In this document: piece after piece, positions 39,267 through 47,884 of the stretch
How the letters are laid out: each line of letters starts with the position of its first letter
Numbering within the stretch: the stretch's first letter is position 1
Origin: a bacterium
GTDB taxonomy: Bacteria > Vulcanimicrobiota > Xenobia > Xenobiales > JADMJV01
DNA length: 58,645 nucleotides
Direction: 5' to 3'
Assembly: GCA_018266105.1 (NCBI GenBank)
Contig: JAFEBA010000087.1
Location: 1-58,645, forward strand
The notes under the pieces: generated by a model
Told to the model about the DNA's origin: nothing
The model's input: only the letters and a program-made list of their open reading frames with translations
Databases searched by the model: none
Made by a program: the position numbers and the translations under genes

Positions 39267-41143
39267 AGCCTGTTGCGGACGCGCAGCCATTGGCGAAACA
39301 TGAGCATCACCCAGATGGCGTGGTCTAATTCTTCCCCCGCGAGATGCCGGCGCCACAGGTTCTCAACCACCCCGCTCTTCAGGTAGCCGCAGCGGCAGAG
39401 CAGAAGTTCCTCAGCCCAGGCCTTCATCGGACCGCGGAGCCAATCTCCGAGCGGTACGCTAAAACCTTGTTTCGGCCGCTCAAAAAGGGAAGCGGGCAGA
39501 TAGCGCTGGAGCAACCCCTTCAGCACCCGTTTGCCAGTCCCCGGGTAGGGCGGCAGGGCCAGGGCCGCTTCCACCACAGAGCGACTTAAAAACGGGGCGC
39601 GGGCCTCCAAACCGACGGCCATCGTGGCCCGGTCGACCTTGACCAGGATGTCGTTGGGCAGATAGTGCCCCAGGTCCCACAGTCCGAGCAGACGAGCCAG
39701 ATCGGTGTCCGGTAAGATCTCATAAAACGGCGGTTCTGGAGGTGGAAGTTGGGCCAGAACCTCGGCTGGCTCGATAAATCCCAGGGTGGTTTGATGGCGG
39801 TAGAGTCGAACCAGATCCAGGGGTTTTGCGGCGGGGAAGCGTTCAGGCAAGGCCCGAGCGACCTTTCGTAACCATGGAAGTCGAACAGCCCGGCTGGCCT
39901 GAAGAAGCCAGACCAACCAACCAGCCAGAGTGTGCAGACTCCGGCCAGACCAGGAGGAAGCCCGCAGCTGAGTTCTCCATCGGCTCAGAGTGGCCTCGTA
40001 GCGGGAGTAGCCCAAAAAGAGCTCATCCCCGCCATCCCCGGTCAGCACGACGCCAACTTGTGATCGAGCCAGGCAGGCCACATGGTGGGTGGCGATCTGA
40101 GAGCTGTCGGCGAACGGTTCATCGTATAGATGGCCAAGACGCGCGCTGATATCCGCTGCTTTGGATCCGGAAAGGTAGTCTTCGTGGTGCTGGCAGCCCA
40201 AAAATCGGGCGACCTTACGGGCAAAGGGAGCTTCATCCAACCCCGAATGCTCAAATCCGATCGAGAAGGTTGGCAAGGGTCGGCTCAGCTCCGCCTGCGC
40301 CAGCGCTGCAACCAAAGATGAGTCAACGCCACCGCTCAGAAAGACCCCAACCGGGACAGCGGCTCGGCAGCGCTGAGACAACTGAGACTTCAGCAGGCTG
40401 TGGAAGGACTCGACCTGTTCCTGGCTGGCTTGAGTGGACAGCGAAGGAGAAGCAGCCCAGTAGCGCTTTTGGGTCAGCCGCCGGGTGCGGGCTTCGTAAG
40501 TCAGCAGGGTGGCGGGGAGCAGCTTTTGCACCCCTTCCAGGATGCAGTGGGGCGCGGGGATGCAGCCGTAGCGAAGAAATTGGCCGAGAGCTGCCTGATT
40601 GACCGAGCTGGGGATCTTCGGATAAACCTCCAGCCCGCGCAGTTCCGAAGCGAAAACCAGGTCTCCGCCAGCCAGTGACCAGTAAAGCGGCTTTTCGCCC
40701 ATGCGGTCGCTGACCAGATGCAATCGACCGAGTTGTGCATCCCAGACGGTCAGTGCGTACATCCCGTCCAGCTTCTCGAGGGTCTCAGTGATGTCCCATT
40801 CCTCCAGGGAGGCGCCCAAAACTTCGGAATCACCTGTAGCCTGGAAACGATGGCCAAGGGTTTCCAGCCGGGCTCGAAGTTCCCGAAAATTGTAGATCTC
40901 ACCATTGAAAGCCCAGGTATAGCGACCGCTTGAGGATTGGCCAGGTTGGGCAGCGCCCGGGCCGCTGTCCATGATGTTGAGGAGTCGATGACCGATGGCT
41001 AAACCCCAGCGCTCATCCAGCCAGATCCCCTGACCGTCGGGGCCGCGATGCCGCAATTGGTCCAGTTGGGCCTGGAGCTGACCTTGCAGTTGCTGCCGCT
41101 CCATTTCCGGCTTGCCCAGGATGAAGCCAGCTATTCCGCACAT
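39263..41143 (-). CDS. asnB: Glutamine-dependent asparagine synthase homologue (amidotransferase) 2
   Basis: A 626-residue class II amidotransferase. MCGIAGFILGKPEMERQQ keeps Cys2; the synthase half has VGVFLSGGVDSSLVAALAQA, LYDEPFADSSQIATHHVA and LTGDGGDELFLGYSRYEA. It is a distinct paralogue of 30696-32516, co-directional with the SGNH and fusion glycosyltransferase genes, whose end it overlaps by 13 bp. Two amidotransferases in one surface-glycan locus suggest two amidated sugars or a two-step modification. Amidation of aspartate is a less likely role here, though not excluded by sequence. Confidence 0.92.
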   Translation of the reverse strand: MCGIAGFILGKPEMERQQLQGQLQAQLDQLRHRGPDGQGIWLDERWGLAIGHRLLNIMDSGPGAAQPGQSSSGRYTWAFNGEIYNFRELRARLETLGHRFQATGDSEVLGASLEEWDITETLEKLDGMYALTVWDAQLGRLHLVSDRMGEKPLYWSLAGGDLVFASELRGLEVYPKIPSSVNQAALGQFLRYGCIPAPHCILEGVQKLLPATLLTYEARTRRLTQKRYWAASPSLSTQASQEQVESFHSLLKSQLSQRCRAAVPVGVFLSGGVDSSLVAALAQAELSRPLPTFSIGFEHSGLDEAPFARKVARFLGCQHHEDYLSGSKAADISARLGHLYDEPFADSSQIATHHVACLARSQVGVVLTGDGGDELFLGYSRYEATLSRWRTQLRASSWSGRSLHTLAGWLVWLLQASRAVRLPWLRKVARALPERFPAAKPLDLVRLYRHQTTLGFIEPAEVLAQLPPPEPPFYEILPDTDLARLLGLWDLGHYLPNDILVKVDRATMAVGLEARAPFLSRSVVEAALALPPYPGTGKRVLKGLLQRYLPASLFERPKQGFSVPLGDWLRGPMKAWAEELLLCRCGYLKSGVVENLWRRHLAGEELDHAIWVMLMFRQWLRVRNRL

Positions 41144-42129
41144 GCTGGTCGCACCCGGAGCAACAACTGTGACAACGCGGGCGCGACCCGCTGATGACCC
41201 CAGCGGTTCAGGTGGCCCGAGTTAAAAGCGGTGTTGAAGAAACCTCTGGAGGCCTTGCCGGCACCGGAGGTGGCTCGCGTAATCTTGATCTCCAGGCCGC
41301 GGGATTGGCAGGCGCTGACAATTCGGTGGGTCTCAGGACTGAGGGGCTGAACCTGACCCGGAGGGTCATGCAAAGTCAACAGCAGGAAGGCAAGGCGATG
41401 ATGATAACTCGCATCGATGGCAGCCACCTCCTCCTCCAGGGGAGCTTCTAAGTTCGGTTGGGGCAGGGAACGAATCGGGAGCAGCGGAGGACATCTTTCC
41501 TGCAACTGGCTCTGTCGATAGCTCACCAGCCCGCTCAGCGAGTTCAGCCCCGCCACCGCGAGAAATGAAGGCACATAGGGCTGGAGCGTGGCAAGTCCGA
41601 TCCGAAGCCGGCCGGGCGGGCCTGCGAAGTGCACTTTAGACAGGTCCCAAGCATCCACCGTGAAGTCCTGCTGATTGGCGACCACGACTGTAAAGTCGGG
41701 TTTGAATCGGTCGATCAAGGCGGGAGCCAATTGAACATAGTCGGCCAGCGAGCGTCTGGCCCGGCCGGCGTTCAGGAGCACAACAGGCCATCCTGCCCGT
41801 CGCAGTTGCCGTTCGGCCAGAGACACAAAGGTCTCTGTGTCATTCACCTGCAAGGCTTCGGTGGCTGAATCTCCTAAGATCAAGACGCGGGTGGGGCGGC
41901 CGTCGAGTGGAGGATTTCCGTTGTCGCGAAGACCATCTGGTAGCCAATGACTGATCCCGTTGCCTTCCAGTCTCCAGGTCACAGTCTGGGAAGAAAAAAT
42001 GGCTCCAAAAGGTTGTATCTCATTGGCTTTGCCGTGCAATAAATGAGCAGCCAGGGCATTCAGGCCCAACAGTCCAACCCAGACCCCAAGGGCCTGGGCC
42101 CCGAGTCGACGGAGGCCTGCGAAACTCAT
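41131..42129 (-). CDS. Membrane-anchored SGNH-hydrolase-like protein
   Basis: A 332-residue protein from the ATG at 42129, overlapping the upstream stop as ATGA. An N-terminal membrane segment (GAQALGVWVGLLGLNALAAH) precedes a periplasmic SGNH domain: VLILGDSATEALQVNDTETF (block I, GDS), NAGRARRSLADYVQLAPALI, VVVANQQDFTVDAW, and SGHLNRWGHQRVAPAL, which holds the catalytic His block. SGNH proteins paired with MBOAT enzymes (AlgJ/AlgX type) finish O-acetylation of exopolysaccharide, so this is the likely partner of the MBOAT at 33696-35114. Confidence 0.83.
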   Translation of the reverse strand: MSFAGLRRLGAQALGVWVGLLGLNALAAHLLHGKANEIQPFGAIFSSQTVTWRLEGNGISHWLPDGLRDNGNPPLDGRPTRVLILGDSATEALQVNDTETFVSLAERQLRRAGWPVVLLNAGRARRSLADYVQLAPALIDRFKPDFTVVVANQQDFTVDAWDLSKVHFAGPPGRLRIGLATLQPYVPSFLAVAGLNSLSGLVSYRQSQLQERCPPLLPIRSLPQPNLEAPLEEEVAAIDASYHHRLAFLLLTLHDPPGQVQPLSPETHRIVSACQSRGLEIKITRATSGAGKASRGFFNTAFNSGHLNRWGHQRVAPALSQLLLRVRPACAE

Positions 42130-44345
42130 GTCAGACCAGAAAAAACCTGGGCCAGCTCGCAGGCCTGACGCTGGCTGGTGAATTGCTGGCGGCAACGCCG
42201 ACGAGCTTGTTCTCCCAGCCGACGACCAAGTTCAGGTTCCTGCATGAGGCGCTGCAGAGCTCGAGCCAGAGCCTCGGGCTGGCGGGGAGGGACGAAAAGT
42301 GCGCTTACATCGGGTTCGACCAGCTCGGATATGGCTCCGATATGGGTGGTGACAATGGGGAGACCCACCGCCATTGCTTCCAGCAAGCTGTTGGGCGTAA
42401 CGTCGTGGCTGCCGTCCTCAGCGATCTGGGCCGGAAAAGCAAACATTTGATGGCTTCTGTAAAGTTCTCTCACTTCGGGGTGAGGCAGTTCGCCGCTCAG
42501 GGTCACCCAATCCTGGAGTTGAAGTTGAAACCAGAGGCGACGGACCCTGATGTAAGTCTTGATGTAAATGGGCTCCTCGGTCCCCCCCACGATCGTACAG
42601 TGAAAAGGAAGGCCCCAGGAACGTAAATGCGCGCAGGCGGAGAGCAGAGTCTCAATGCCTTTAGTATCAACCAGCCGAGCTACACACAAGATCCGCCACA
42701 GTCCATCAAGCGGCTGGTTGCTTGGCAAGGGAGCCTCTGGCTCGGTCCCGTTGTAAATCCTGTGCAGCCTGGAGGAATCAACCTGGCCTCGCAGCAGATT
42801 CAAGTTCAGGTTAGAATTGGTCACCACCGCTTGAAAGCCCGGTAAAATCCGTGGCAAAAAACCAGGAGACTCCACCCGATTGAGTTCGTGGGCTCGCACC
42901 TGGACGGAACAGGGGACTCCGCTCAAGCGCGCGGCCAGCAGGACGACCAACGCGCAGGGGTGGGCCCAGGGAGAATGGAGGGCCGAAAGGTTGTGCTCAC
43001 GGACTTGTCGGGCTAACCAGAGCGCCTGCTGGAATAGAGCCAGGTCCAGTGGCCATTGCTTTTGACTTCTGTAGGTGCAGCCCAGCAAAAAAGCCAGCAG
43101 CCGGAGACAGGTGAGCGGTTGGCTGCGCAACTGGGTTTGCAGCCAGCCGGGTTGGGGTTGGTAGATGATCTCCTGGTGAGGGGAGGGCCCTTCCAGGGCA
43201 AAACGGAACACGGTGACCGACTGTTGCTCAAGGTGCGACATTTCTCGCTGCACAAAGGATTCTCCGGGAGCCCGCCAGAGGAGATAGCCAACCCTTAGAG
43301 CAGCTTTGCCCGAAGTTGGTCTGTGGGGCGCCAGCGGAAAGCCTGTCAGCGCCCGGGTCAGCCCCAAGTAGAGACCGTTGCCAAGTTTGCAACGGAATTG
43401 GTGAGCTAGTTGAGAGAGCGCCTGGCGAACCCGAATGTAGCCACTTCTCAGTTTCTGGCGGCGTCCTTGGGGGCCCAGTTGCTCCCAGGCAATCTCCGGA
43501 AAATGCGGCCGGCCATAGACTCTTTCCATCAAGCCTGAAATCAAACCGAGAGCCCCAGCCCAGGCGTGAGCACCATCCCAAAGACAAAGTCGGCCATTTC
43601 GGCCCAAAATCCGACCGAGCTGAAAGGCCGCCTGGTCGGAACCACACGAGGGAGGCGTCGCCTCCGGCCAGTGCTGGTTGAGGAAGGCCTCGAGCTGCTT
43701 GAGGTCGGGTGGGGCGGGCTCTCTTCCGAGGGCGTAGGTATGGTTGGCTCGACTGAGACCCTCAGCCAGACCAGCCAGAGCCCAAAACCGGGCCGGGTGC
43801 CTTCGAGCCAGCAACTCTCGCACGTGCCAGCGCAATCCGCCCAGATCTCGGAGTGCCCGGTAGGAAGCGGACCAGCGCGCGAATTTGATGAAGGTATACT
43901 CGGGAGTGTAGTCCGGTTGGTGGCGGCCCAAAGTTTCATTCAGGCGCTGAGATTCCCAGCCCTGGGTCTCGATTGTTCTGACCCAATCAACCTCGGTGGA
44001 TATGGAGTCTGGCAAAGGGAAGCGCTGCAAAAGATGGGTGCGCATCAGTTTGATGCCCACCACCTCACCCATCAAATCGTCGCGCAGGCTGGCGTAAATC
44101 AGCCCCGAGCGGGGTTGAATGGCGCCGCGAAGGCGTTCCAGGCAGTGTCGGTCCAGAATCATGTCGGCATCGACTTGCAGCAAGAAAGGGGTTGTCACCT
44201 GACTGACGCCCTGGTTGAAGGCCTGGCAGAAGGGCGAGACTCCGTCCACCCGAAGCACCTCGCCAGGCTGCCAGCTCTGTTGAGCCAGGCTCTCCAGGGC
44301 TCGGCTCAGATACGGCTCGCCTCGACTGAGCACCAGGGCCGTCAC
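42126..44345 (-). CDS. Fusion of GT2-like and GT4-like glycosyltransferase domains
   Basis: About 739 residues from GTG at 44345, 12 bp after the upstream stop and preceded by GAAGG. Residues 1-330 are GT2-like: VTALVLSRGEPYLSRALESL, AFNQGVSQVTTPFLLQVDAD with the DAD metal motif. From about 370 on it is GT4-like: ALRVGYLLWRAPGESFVQRE, LHSPWAHPCALVVLLAARLS, LWRILCVARLVDTKGIETLL, and SHDVTPNSLLEAMAVGLPIV with the donor-binding motif. It may carry out two sequential sugar transfers. Within the minus-strand operon it is coupled to the SGNH gene. Confidence 0.87.
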   Translation of the reverse strand: MTALVLSRGEPYLSRALESLAQQSWQPGEVLRVDGVSPFCQAFNQGVSQVTTPFLLQVDADMILDRHCLERLRGAIQPRSGLIYASLRDDLMGEVVGIKLMRTHLLQRFPLPDSISTEVDWVRTIETQGWESQRLNETLGRHQPDYTPEYTFIKFARWSASYRALRDLGGLRWHVRELLARRHPARFWALAGLAEGLSRANHTYALGREPAPPDLKQLEAFLNQHWPEATPPSCGSDQAAFQLGRILGRNGRLCLWDGAHAWAGALGLISGLMERVYGRPHFPEIAWEQLGPQGRRQKLRSGYIRVRQALSQLAHQFRCKLGNGLYLGLTRALTGFPLAPHRPTSGKAALRVGYLLWRAPGESFVQREMSHLEQQSVTVFRFALEGPSPHQEIIYQPQPGWLQTQLRSQPLTCLRLLAFLLGCTYRSQKQWPLDLALFQQALWLARQVREHNLSALHSPWAHPCALVVLLAARLSGVPCSVQVRAHELNRVESPGFLPRILPGFQAVVTNSNLNLNLLRGQVDSSRLHRIYNGTEPEAPLPSNQPLDGLWRILCVARLVDTKGIETLLSACAHLRSWGLPFHCTIVGGTEEPIYIKTYIRVRRLWFQLQLQDWVTLSGELPHPEVRELYRSHQMFAFPAQIAEDGSHDVTPNSLLEAMAVGLPIVTTHIGAISELVEPDVSALFVPPRQPEALARALQRLMQEPELGRRLGEQARRRCRQQFTSQRQACELAQVFSGLT

Positions 44346-44356
44346 ATCACGGGCCT

Positions 44357-44836
44357 TCAAGTCAGGGCCCAGCAAAGTTCGAAGGCTTCCCTCATCTGAG
44401 TCGCCCGGTCCTGAGCCAGGGCGCAAAATTTTCCAGAAAGCCGAGGGTAGCGCTGACGCAACTGGGAGAGCAACGCTCCCGGCGGGAGCAGCACCAGATC
44501 GGCCTGGTGCAAGGCCGTTTCTGCTTTTCCCAAATCCCGCTCACTGAGCCATAACAGGCGCCGAGACAGGTGGGCTGGCAAAGCCCTGAATCCCTGAGTG
44601 CCCACTCCCAAACCCAATTGAAAGGTCCATTCCAGCTGGTGCAACAGCCAGCTCAGCTGATCGGCCTGGGGCAGCGGTCCCAGGGCAAGTCCGGGGCTTT
44701 CCGAAACTTTGGAACCAATCAGACACAGACGACTGTCCGCCCCCAAAGAGAGAAGAGTTTGATGGAATTCTTCGGCAAATGCCTGCCAGGGAAGCTCACC
44801 CTGAGCCGCGACTAAAACTGAAAAAGACGTTTCCAC
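44357..44836 (-). CDS. Hypothetical protein in polysaccharide operon
   Basis: A protein of about 159 residues from a GTG at 44836, within an open frame reaching 44866 (169 residues). It starts VETSFSVLVAAQGELPWQAF and looks alpha/beta, with RLCLIGSKVSESPGL, HLSRRLLWLSERDLGKAETA and HQADLVLLPPGALLSQLRQR. It resembles the N-terminal Rossmann part of a GT-B glycosyltransferase, but no motif proves it and no donor half follows. It overlaps the GT2 gene upstream and is followed at 12 bp by the fusion glycosyltransferase, so it might be a helper subunit. Confidence 0.5.
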   Translation of the reverse strand: METSFSVLVAAQGELPWQAFAEEFHQTLLSLGADSRLCLIGSKVSESPGLALGPLPQADQLSWLLHQLEWTFQLGLGVGTQGFRALPAHLSRRLLWLSERDLGKAETALHQADLVLLPPGALLSQLRQRYPRLSGKFCALAQDRATQMREAFELCWALT

Positions 44837-45684
44837 CAGGGGCCTTTCCACTGCTTTCCGGGGCAAGGATCCTCACGCCAGCCAGTCTGCGCACAAAAAC
44901 CCTGACTGAGTTTGCTCTGGCGGTCGGCTTCGTCGCGAAAAAGTGCCTGGCGCAGGTAGCCGTTCTCACGCGCAATGAGCTCGGACTGAATCCTCTCGGG
45001 TTCGATTTGATGCTTCTCCAACGTTCTTCGTTCCAGATCCAGCTGCGTCTCAAGGGGAACGTGGGTGGTCAGACGCTCGGCGCTGCGGTGGTCCCGCTGA
45101 TAGTAAAGACAATGGTTGAGGGCCTGAAATCGGCAGCCCATTTCGGCCAGGCGCCAGGGAAAGTCGTAATCGTCGGCCCCGTGGAGTTGGAGGCTTTCGT
45201 CAATTCCTCCGGCCTTTAAGGCTGATTCCACCCTCCAGCAGTGAAGATGCTTCACCCCGGCCCCCTCTAGAAAGCTGCCGGGCTGAATGCAAGCGCGAGG
45301 CTCAATGTAAGGCGAAATCAAGCGCCCCTGGTCGTCGATAAACCTGCGGCCGGAGTGAAAGTAGTCGACCTCGGTTTGGTTCTGAAGCGCCTCGAGAAGT
45401 CGGCTAACCGCCTGACGGTCGAGCAAATCATCGTCGTGTAAAACGGCCACGAAGGGACTTGAGACAGTCGCCATGGCGCGGTTGAGTGCCACCCCGACCC
45501 CTTTCTCAGGCCAGATGCAGAGGCGACTGATTCTTGGGTCTTCAGGCAGAGGAATAGGAGTTTCACCCCCATCAATCACGAGCAGCTTCCATTGATGTTC
45601 GCGTTGGGTCAACACCGAATCTAAGGCCTGATTGAAGTAGGGCGATTGCCCCTGACCTCGGGTCGGTAGCAGAAGAGTTAGCAC
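44812..45684 (-). CDS. GT2-family glycosyltransferase
   Basis: About 290 residues from GTG at 45684 (VLTLLLPTRGQGQSPYFNQA). It has LDSVLTQREHQWKLLVIDGG, GVGVALNRAMATVSSPFVAV and LHDDDLLDRQAVSRLLEALQ with the D-x-D motif, then LQLHGADDYDFPWRLAEMG, the (E/D)D acceptor region. The open frame extends 40 codons further into the divergent gene, without family similarity. It is the first gene of the operon 45684 to 39263. The C-terminus ends basic (KGPWWKRLFQF), perhaps membrane-associated. Confidence 0.88.
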   Translation of the reverse strand: MLTLLLPTRGQGQSPYFNQALDSVLTQREHQWKLLVIDGGETPIPLPEDPRISRLCIWPEKGVGVALNRAMATVSSPFVAVLHDDDLLDRQAVSRLLEALQNQTEVDYFHSGRRFIDDQGRLISPYIEPRACIQPGSFLEGAGVKHLHCWRVESALKAGGIDESLQLHGADDYDFPWRLAEMGCRFQALNHCLYYQRDHRSAERLTTHVPLETQLDLERRTLEKHQIEPERIQSELIARENGYLRQALFRDEADRQSKLSQGFCAQTGWREDPCPGKQWKGPWWKRLFQF

Positions 45685-45697
45685 GCTGGCCGGTTTC

Positions 45698-45726
45698 TTG
45701 GCAGCCAGAGGCCCTTCCTGTATAGT
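45698..45726 (+). promoter_or_regulatory. Sigma-70 promoter directly upstream of GT4 gene
   Basis: TTGGCA (45698-45703), 17 bp, TATAGT (45721-45726). A start of transcription about seven bases downstream falls at 45733-45734, exactly the GTG start codon, which would make the mRNA leaderless. The divergent GT2 start is 14 bp to the left. Confidence 0.65.
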
Positions 45727-45733
45727 GTGGCGC

Positions 45734-46852
45734 GTGAGATTGCTGGTGTTTATTGATTCCCTGGCAGGGGGCGGAGCCGAGCGGGTAGCCACAACCCTGA
45801 GCAACTGGTTGGCGGAACGTCACGAGGTGACGGTGCTGACTTTCTGGGAAGCACCCGACGCCTACCGGCTGGGTCCGCGAGTGGGGCGTCTCCATTGGCA
45901 TCTGCTGCCTGCCCCTCAACTGCTGGGCAAGAGGCTGCCTTTCTTCAGTTTCTTACACAATGCCTGGCAGCTGCTGCCCATCGTGCGGAGCCTGAGGCCG
46001 GATCTGGTGCTTTGCTTCATGGAGTCGGCCAATATTTTGGGAGGACTGGTCAGCCTGCTGGCCGGGATTCCGTTTTGTTTCTCGGAACGTTGCCATCCTG
46101 AGGCGCTGACTTCAGCCAGGCGTTGGCCGGTGCGCTTCTGGAGAGCCTTGACCTACCGACTTGCTCAAGGTTGCATTGTTCAGTCTGGTGCCGCCGCCGA
46201 CTGGGCTCGGAGTTACTTGCCCGAGAGACGAATTCGAATCCTGCCTAATCCATTGGTCAGAAAGGTAGCTTCTGGGACTCCGCAGGCCGAACGGCAGCCT
46301 TTGCTTCTTTGTGTTAGCCGCCTCGTTCAGGGCAAGGGATTGTTGGAATTGCTTGATGTCTTCGCCAGGCTGGCCCCAGCTTTCCCAAGCTGGAGGCTGC
46401 GTCTGGCAGGTGAAGGTCCGATGCGTCCAAGCTTGGAAGCACGAGCCCGTCAGCAGGACTTAAACGGCCGGGTGGAGTTACCGGGCTGGCGCGAGGACGT
46501 GACTGAAGAGTATGAACGGGCCTCTGCCTTTGTTCTGTTCTCGGAAAGCGAGGGGATGCCCAACGCCCTTTTGGAGGCCCTCTCGCATCAGTTGCCCTGC
46601 CTGACCTCTCGCAGCTTCCCAGCTTGCCAGGAGCTGCTGGAAAGCGATCGAGACGCTTTGCTGGTTGAGGTTGCTGATCTTGCAGGACTGGAGTCGGGAT
46701 TGGTGCGACTGTTGAGCAGTCACGAGCTCAGGAAACGACTGGCTGCAGCGGGTTCTGAACGGGTTTCGGATTATCAGCTGGAGAAGGTTGGACCGCTCTG
46801 GGAGGAGACGTTGCTTGCTTGGGCTGAATGGCGAGGGAGGCCGAGTCGATGA
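45734..46852 (+). CDS. GT4-family glycosyltransferase
   Basis: A 372-residue GT-B transferase from GTG at 45734 (VRLLVFIDSLAGGGAERVAT). The Gly-rich GGGAERV motif belongs to the GT4 acceptor half; the donor half has QPLLLCVSRLVQGKGLLELL, VELPGWREDVTEEYERASAF and VLFSESEGMPNALLEALSHQ with the E-G-x-P-N...E pattern. No ribosome site precedes the GTG, and the promoter at 45698-45726 would start transcription right at it. The next glycosyltransferase overlaps by ATGA, so the two are made together. Confidence 0.9.
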   Translation: MRLLVFIDSLAGGGAERVATTLSNWLAERHEVTVLTFWEAPDAYRLGPRVGRLHWHLLPAPQLLGKRLPFFSFLHNAWQLLPIVRSLRPDLVLCFMESANILGGLVSLLAGIPFCFSERCHPEALTSARRWPVRFWRALTYRLAQGCIVQSGAAADWARSYLPERRIRILPNPLVRKVASGTPQAERQPLLLCVSRLVQGKGLLELLDVFARLAPAFPSWRLRLAGEGPMRPSLEARARQQDLNGRVELPGWREDVTEEYERASAFVLFSESEGMPNALLEALSHQLPCLTSRSFPACQELLESDRDALLVEVADLAGLESGLVRLLSSHELRKRLAAAGSERVSDYQLEKVGPLWEETLLAWAEWRGRPSR

Positions 46853-47736
46853 TCAGTTTGCTGATCGCCAGTCGAGGTCGCTGTTGTTCACTGCGGCGCA
46901 CTCTGGACAGTCTGTACGCTCTGGGTCCACCTCCTTGTCCCACTGAATTGGTGATGGTGGCCAGCGGCTGTCCATTGACCGCCTCCATGGTGCAGCAAGA
47001 GAAACCTCCTGAGTGGCTGATCTACAAGCCAATCTCGGTTGAGGCTCCGGGCAAAAGTCGGGCGGTCAACCAGGCAATGAGCCGCAGCACGGGCGACTAT
47101 TGGGTGTTTACAGACGACGATGTGGATTTTGAGCCAGGATTCTTTGAGCAACTGTTGGCGGGCTTCCAGGCAACTGAAGCAGCAGGATTGCAGGGAGGCG
47201 TCACGACCGTGGTGCAGGGCGATTTGCCGCGGTGGTGGACTCCCCATTGCGCTGGATTGCTGGCCGACACCCAGGGCTATCCAGAAAAACCTACGGAACT
47301 AAGCACGTGTAACGCTGTGCTTGCCCGGGAGGCTGCCTTGCGCGCCGGCCCCTGGCCCGAGCATTTTGGCCCGGGCAGTTCTGGTTATCCGGTTGGGGTG
47401 GATACAATCTGGACGCGTCCCTTGAGTGAGCAGGGCCTGCCACTGGCTTTCTGGCCGAAGATGAGGGTGGTCCATCGCATCCCGCCGGAGCGCCTGCGGC
47501 GCCGCCTGCTCATGAAGAGAAGTTTCCAAAATGGTGTTTTGCAAGCAGTGCTGGAGAGAGGTCGCCCCAGCACAGCTCAGATTCGCTGGCTGCTCAAAAG
47601 CCTGGTTGGTGAGTGCGCAGGCTTCCTGAGGGGCTCAATGGACGACGGCCTGTGGCTTGCGCGCCACAGTGGCTATTTGATGCAAATCCTGGTTCCTCAT
47701 CAATGGACCCGGTCGCCTGCGCCTGGCTGGCGATAG
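46849..47736 (+). CDS. GT2-family glycosyltransferase
   Basis: A 295-residue GT-A transferase. MISLLIASRGRCCSLRRTLD and GKSRAVNQAMSRSTGDYWVF, followed by TDDDVDFEPGFFEQLLAGF with the DDD metal motif, give the fold; the C-terminal part is FWPKMRVVHRIPPERLRRRL. ATG overlaps the previous stop (ATGA). It would transfer a sugar to the growing surface glycan. It is the last gene of the polysaccharide locus in this direction. Confidence 0.9.
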   Translation: MISLLIASRGRCCSLRRTLDSLYALGPPPCPTELVMVASGCPLTASMVQQEKPPEWLIYKPISVEAPGKSRAVNQAMSRSTGDYWVFTDDDVDFEPGFFEQLLAGFQATEAAGLQGGVTTVVQGDLPRWWTPHCAGLLADTQGYPEKPTELSTCNAVLAREAALRAGPWPEHFGPGSSGYPVGVDTIWTRPLSEQGLPLAFWPKMRVVHRIPPERLRRRLLMKRSFQNGVLQAVLERGRPSTAQIRWLLKSLVGECAGFLRGSMDDGLWLARHSGYLMQILVPHQWTRSPAPGWR

Positions 47737-47831
47737 GAAACAATTCACCCGCGTGGCCCGCGACTCGGCCGAGGTTGAGTATAAATGGGACTACGGCGGT
47801 GCCTATGGGCAGAACGGCTGGAAGGCACCCT

Positions 47832-47856
47832 GGGCTAACTGCGGGACCGCAAGCCC
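47832..47856. terminator. Hairpin between convergent GT2 and ankyrin genes
   Basis: GGGCT-AAC-TGCGG-GA-CCGCA-AGCCC can fold into a two-part stem with five base pairs in each part. It lies in the 148-bp convergent gap and might end transcription from both sides, but no T-run follows on either strand. Confidence 0.35.
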
Positions 47857-47884
47857 AGCGGCTTTCAATTCTTGGACAAGGGGT

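Noticed and set aside
30696..41143. Lasso-peptide cluster built on the asparagine-synthase homologues
   Set aside because: Both enzymes keep the glutaminase Cys, no B2 transglutaminase-like protease or separate precursor is visible, and neighbours are glycosyltransferases.
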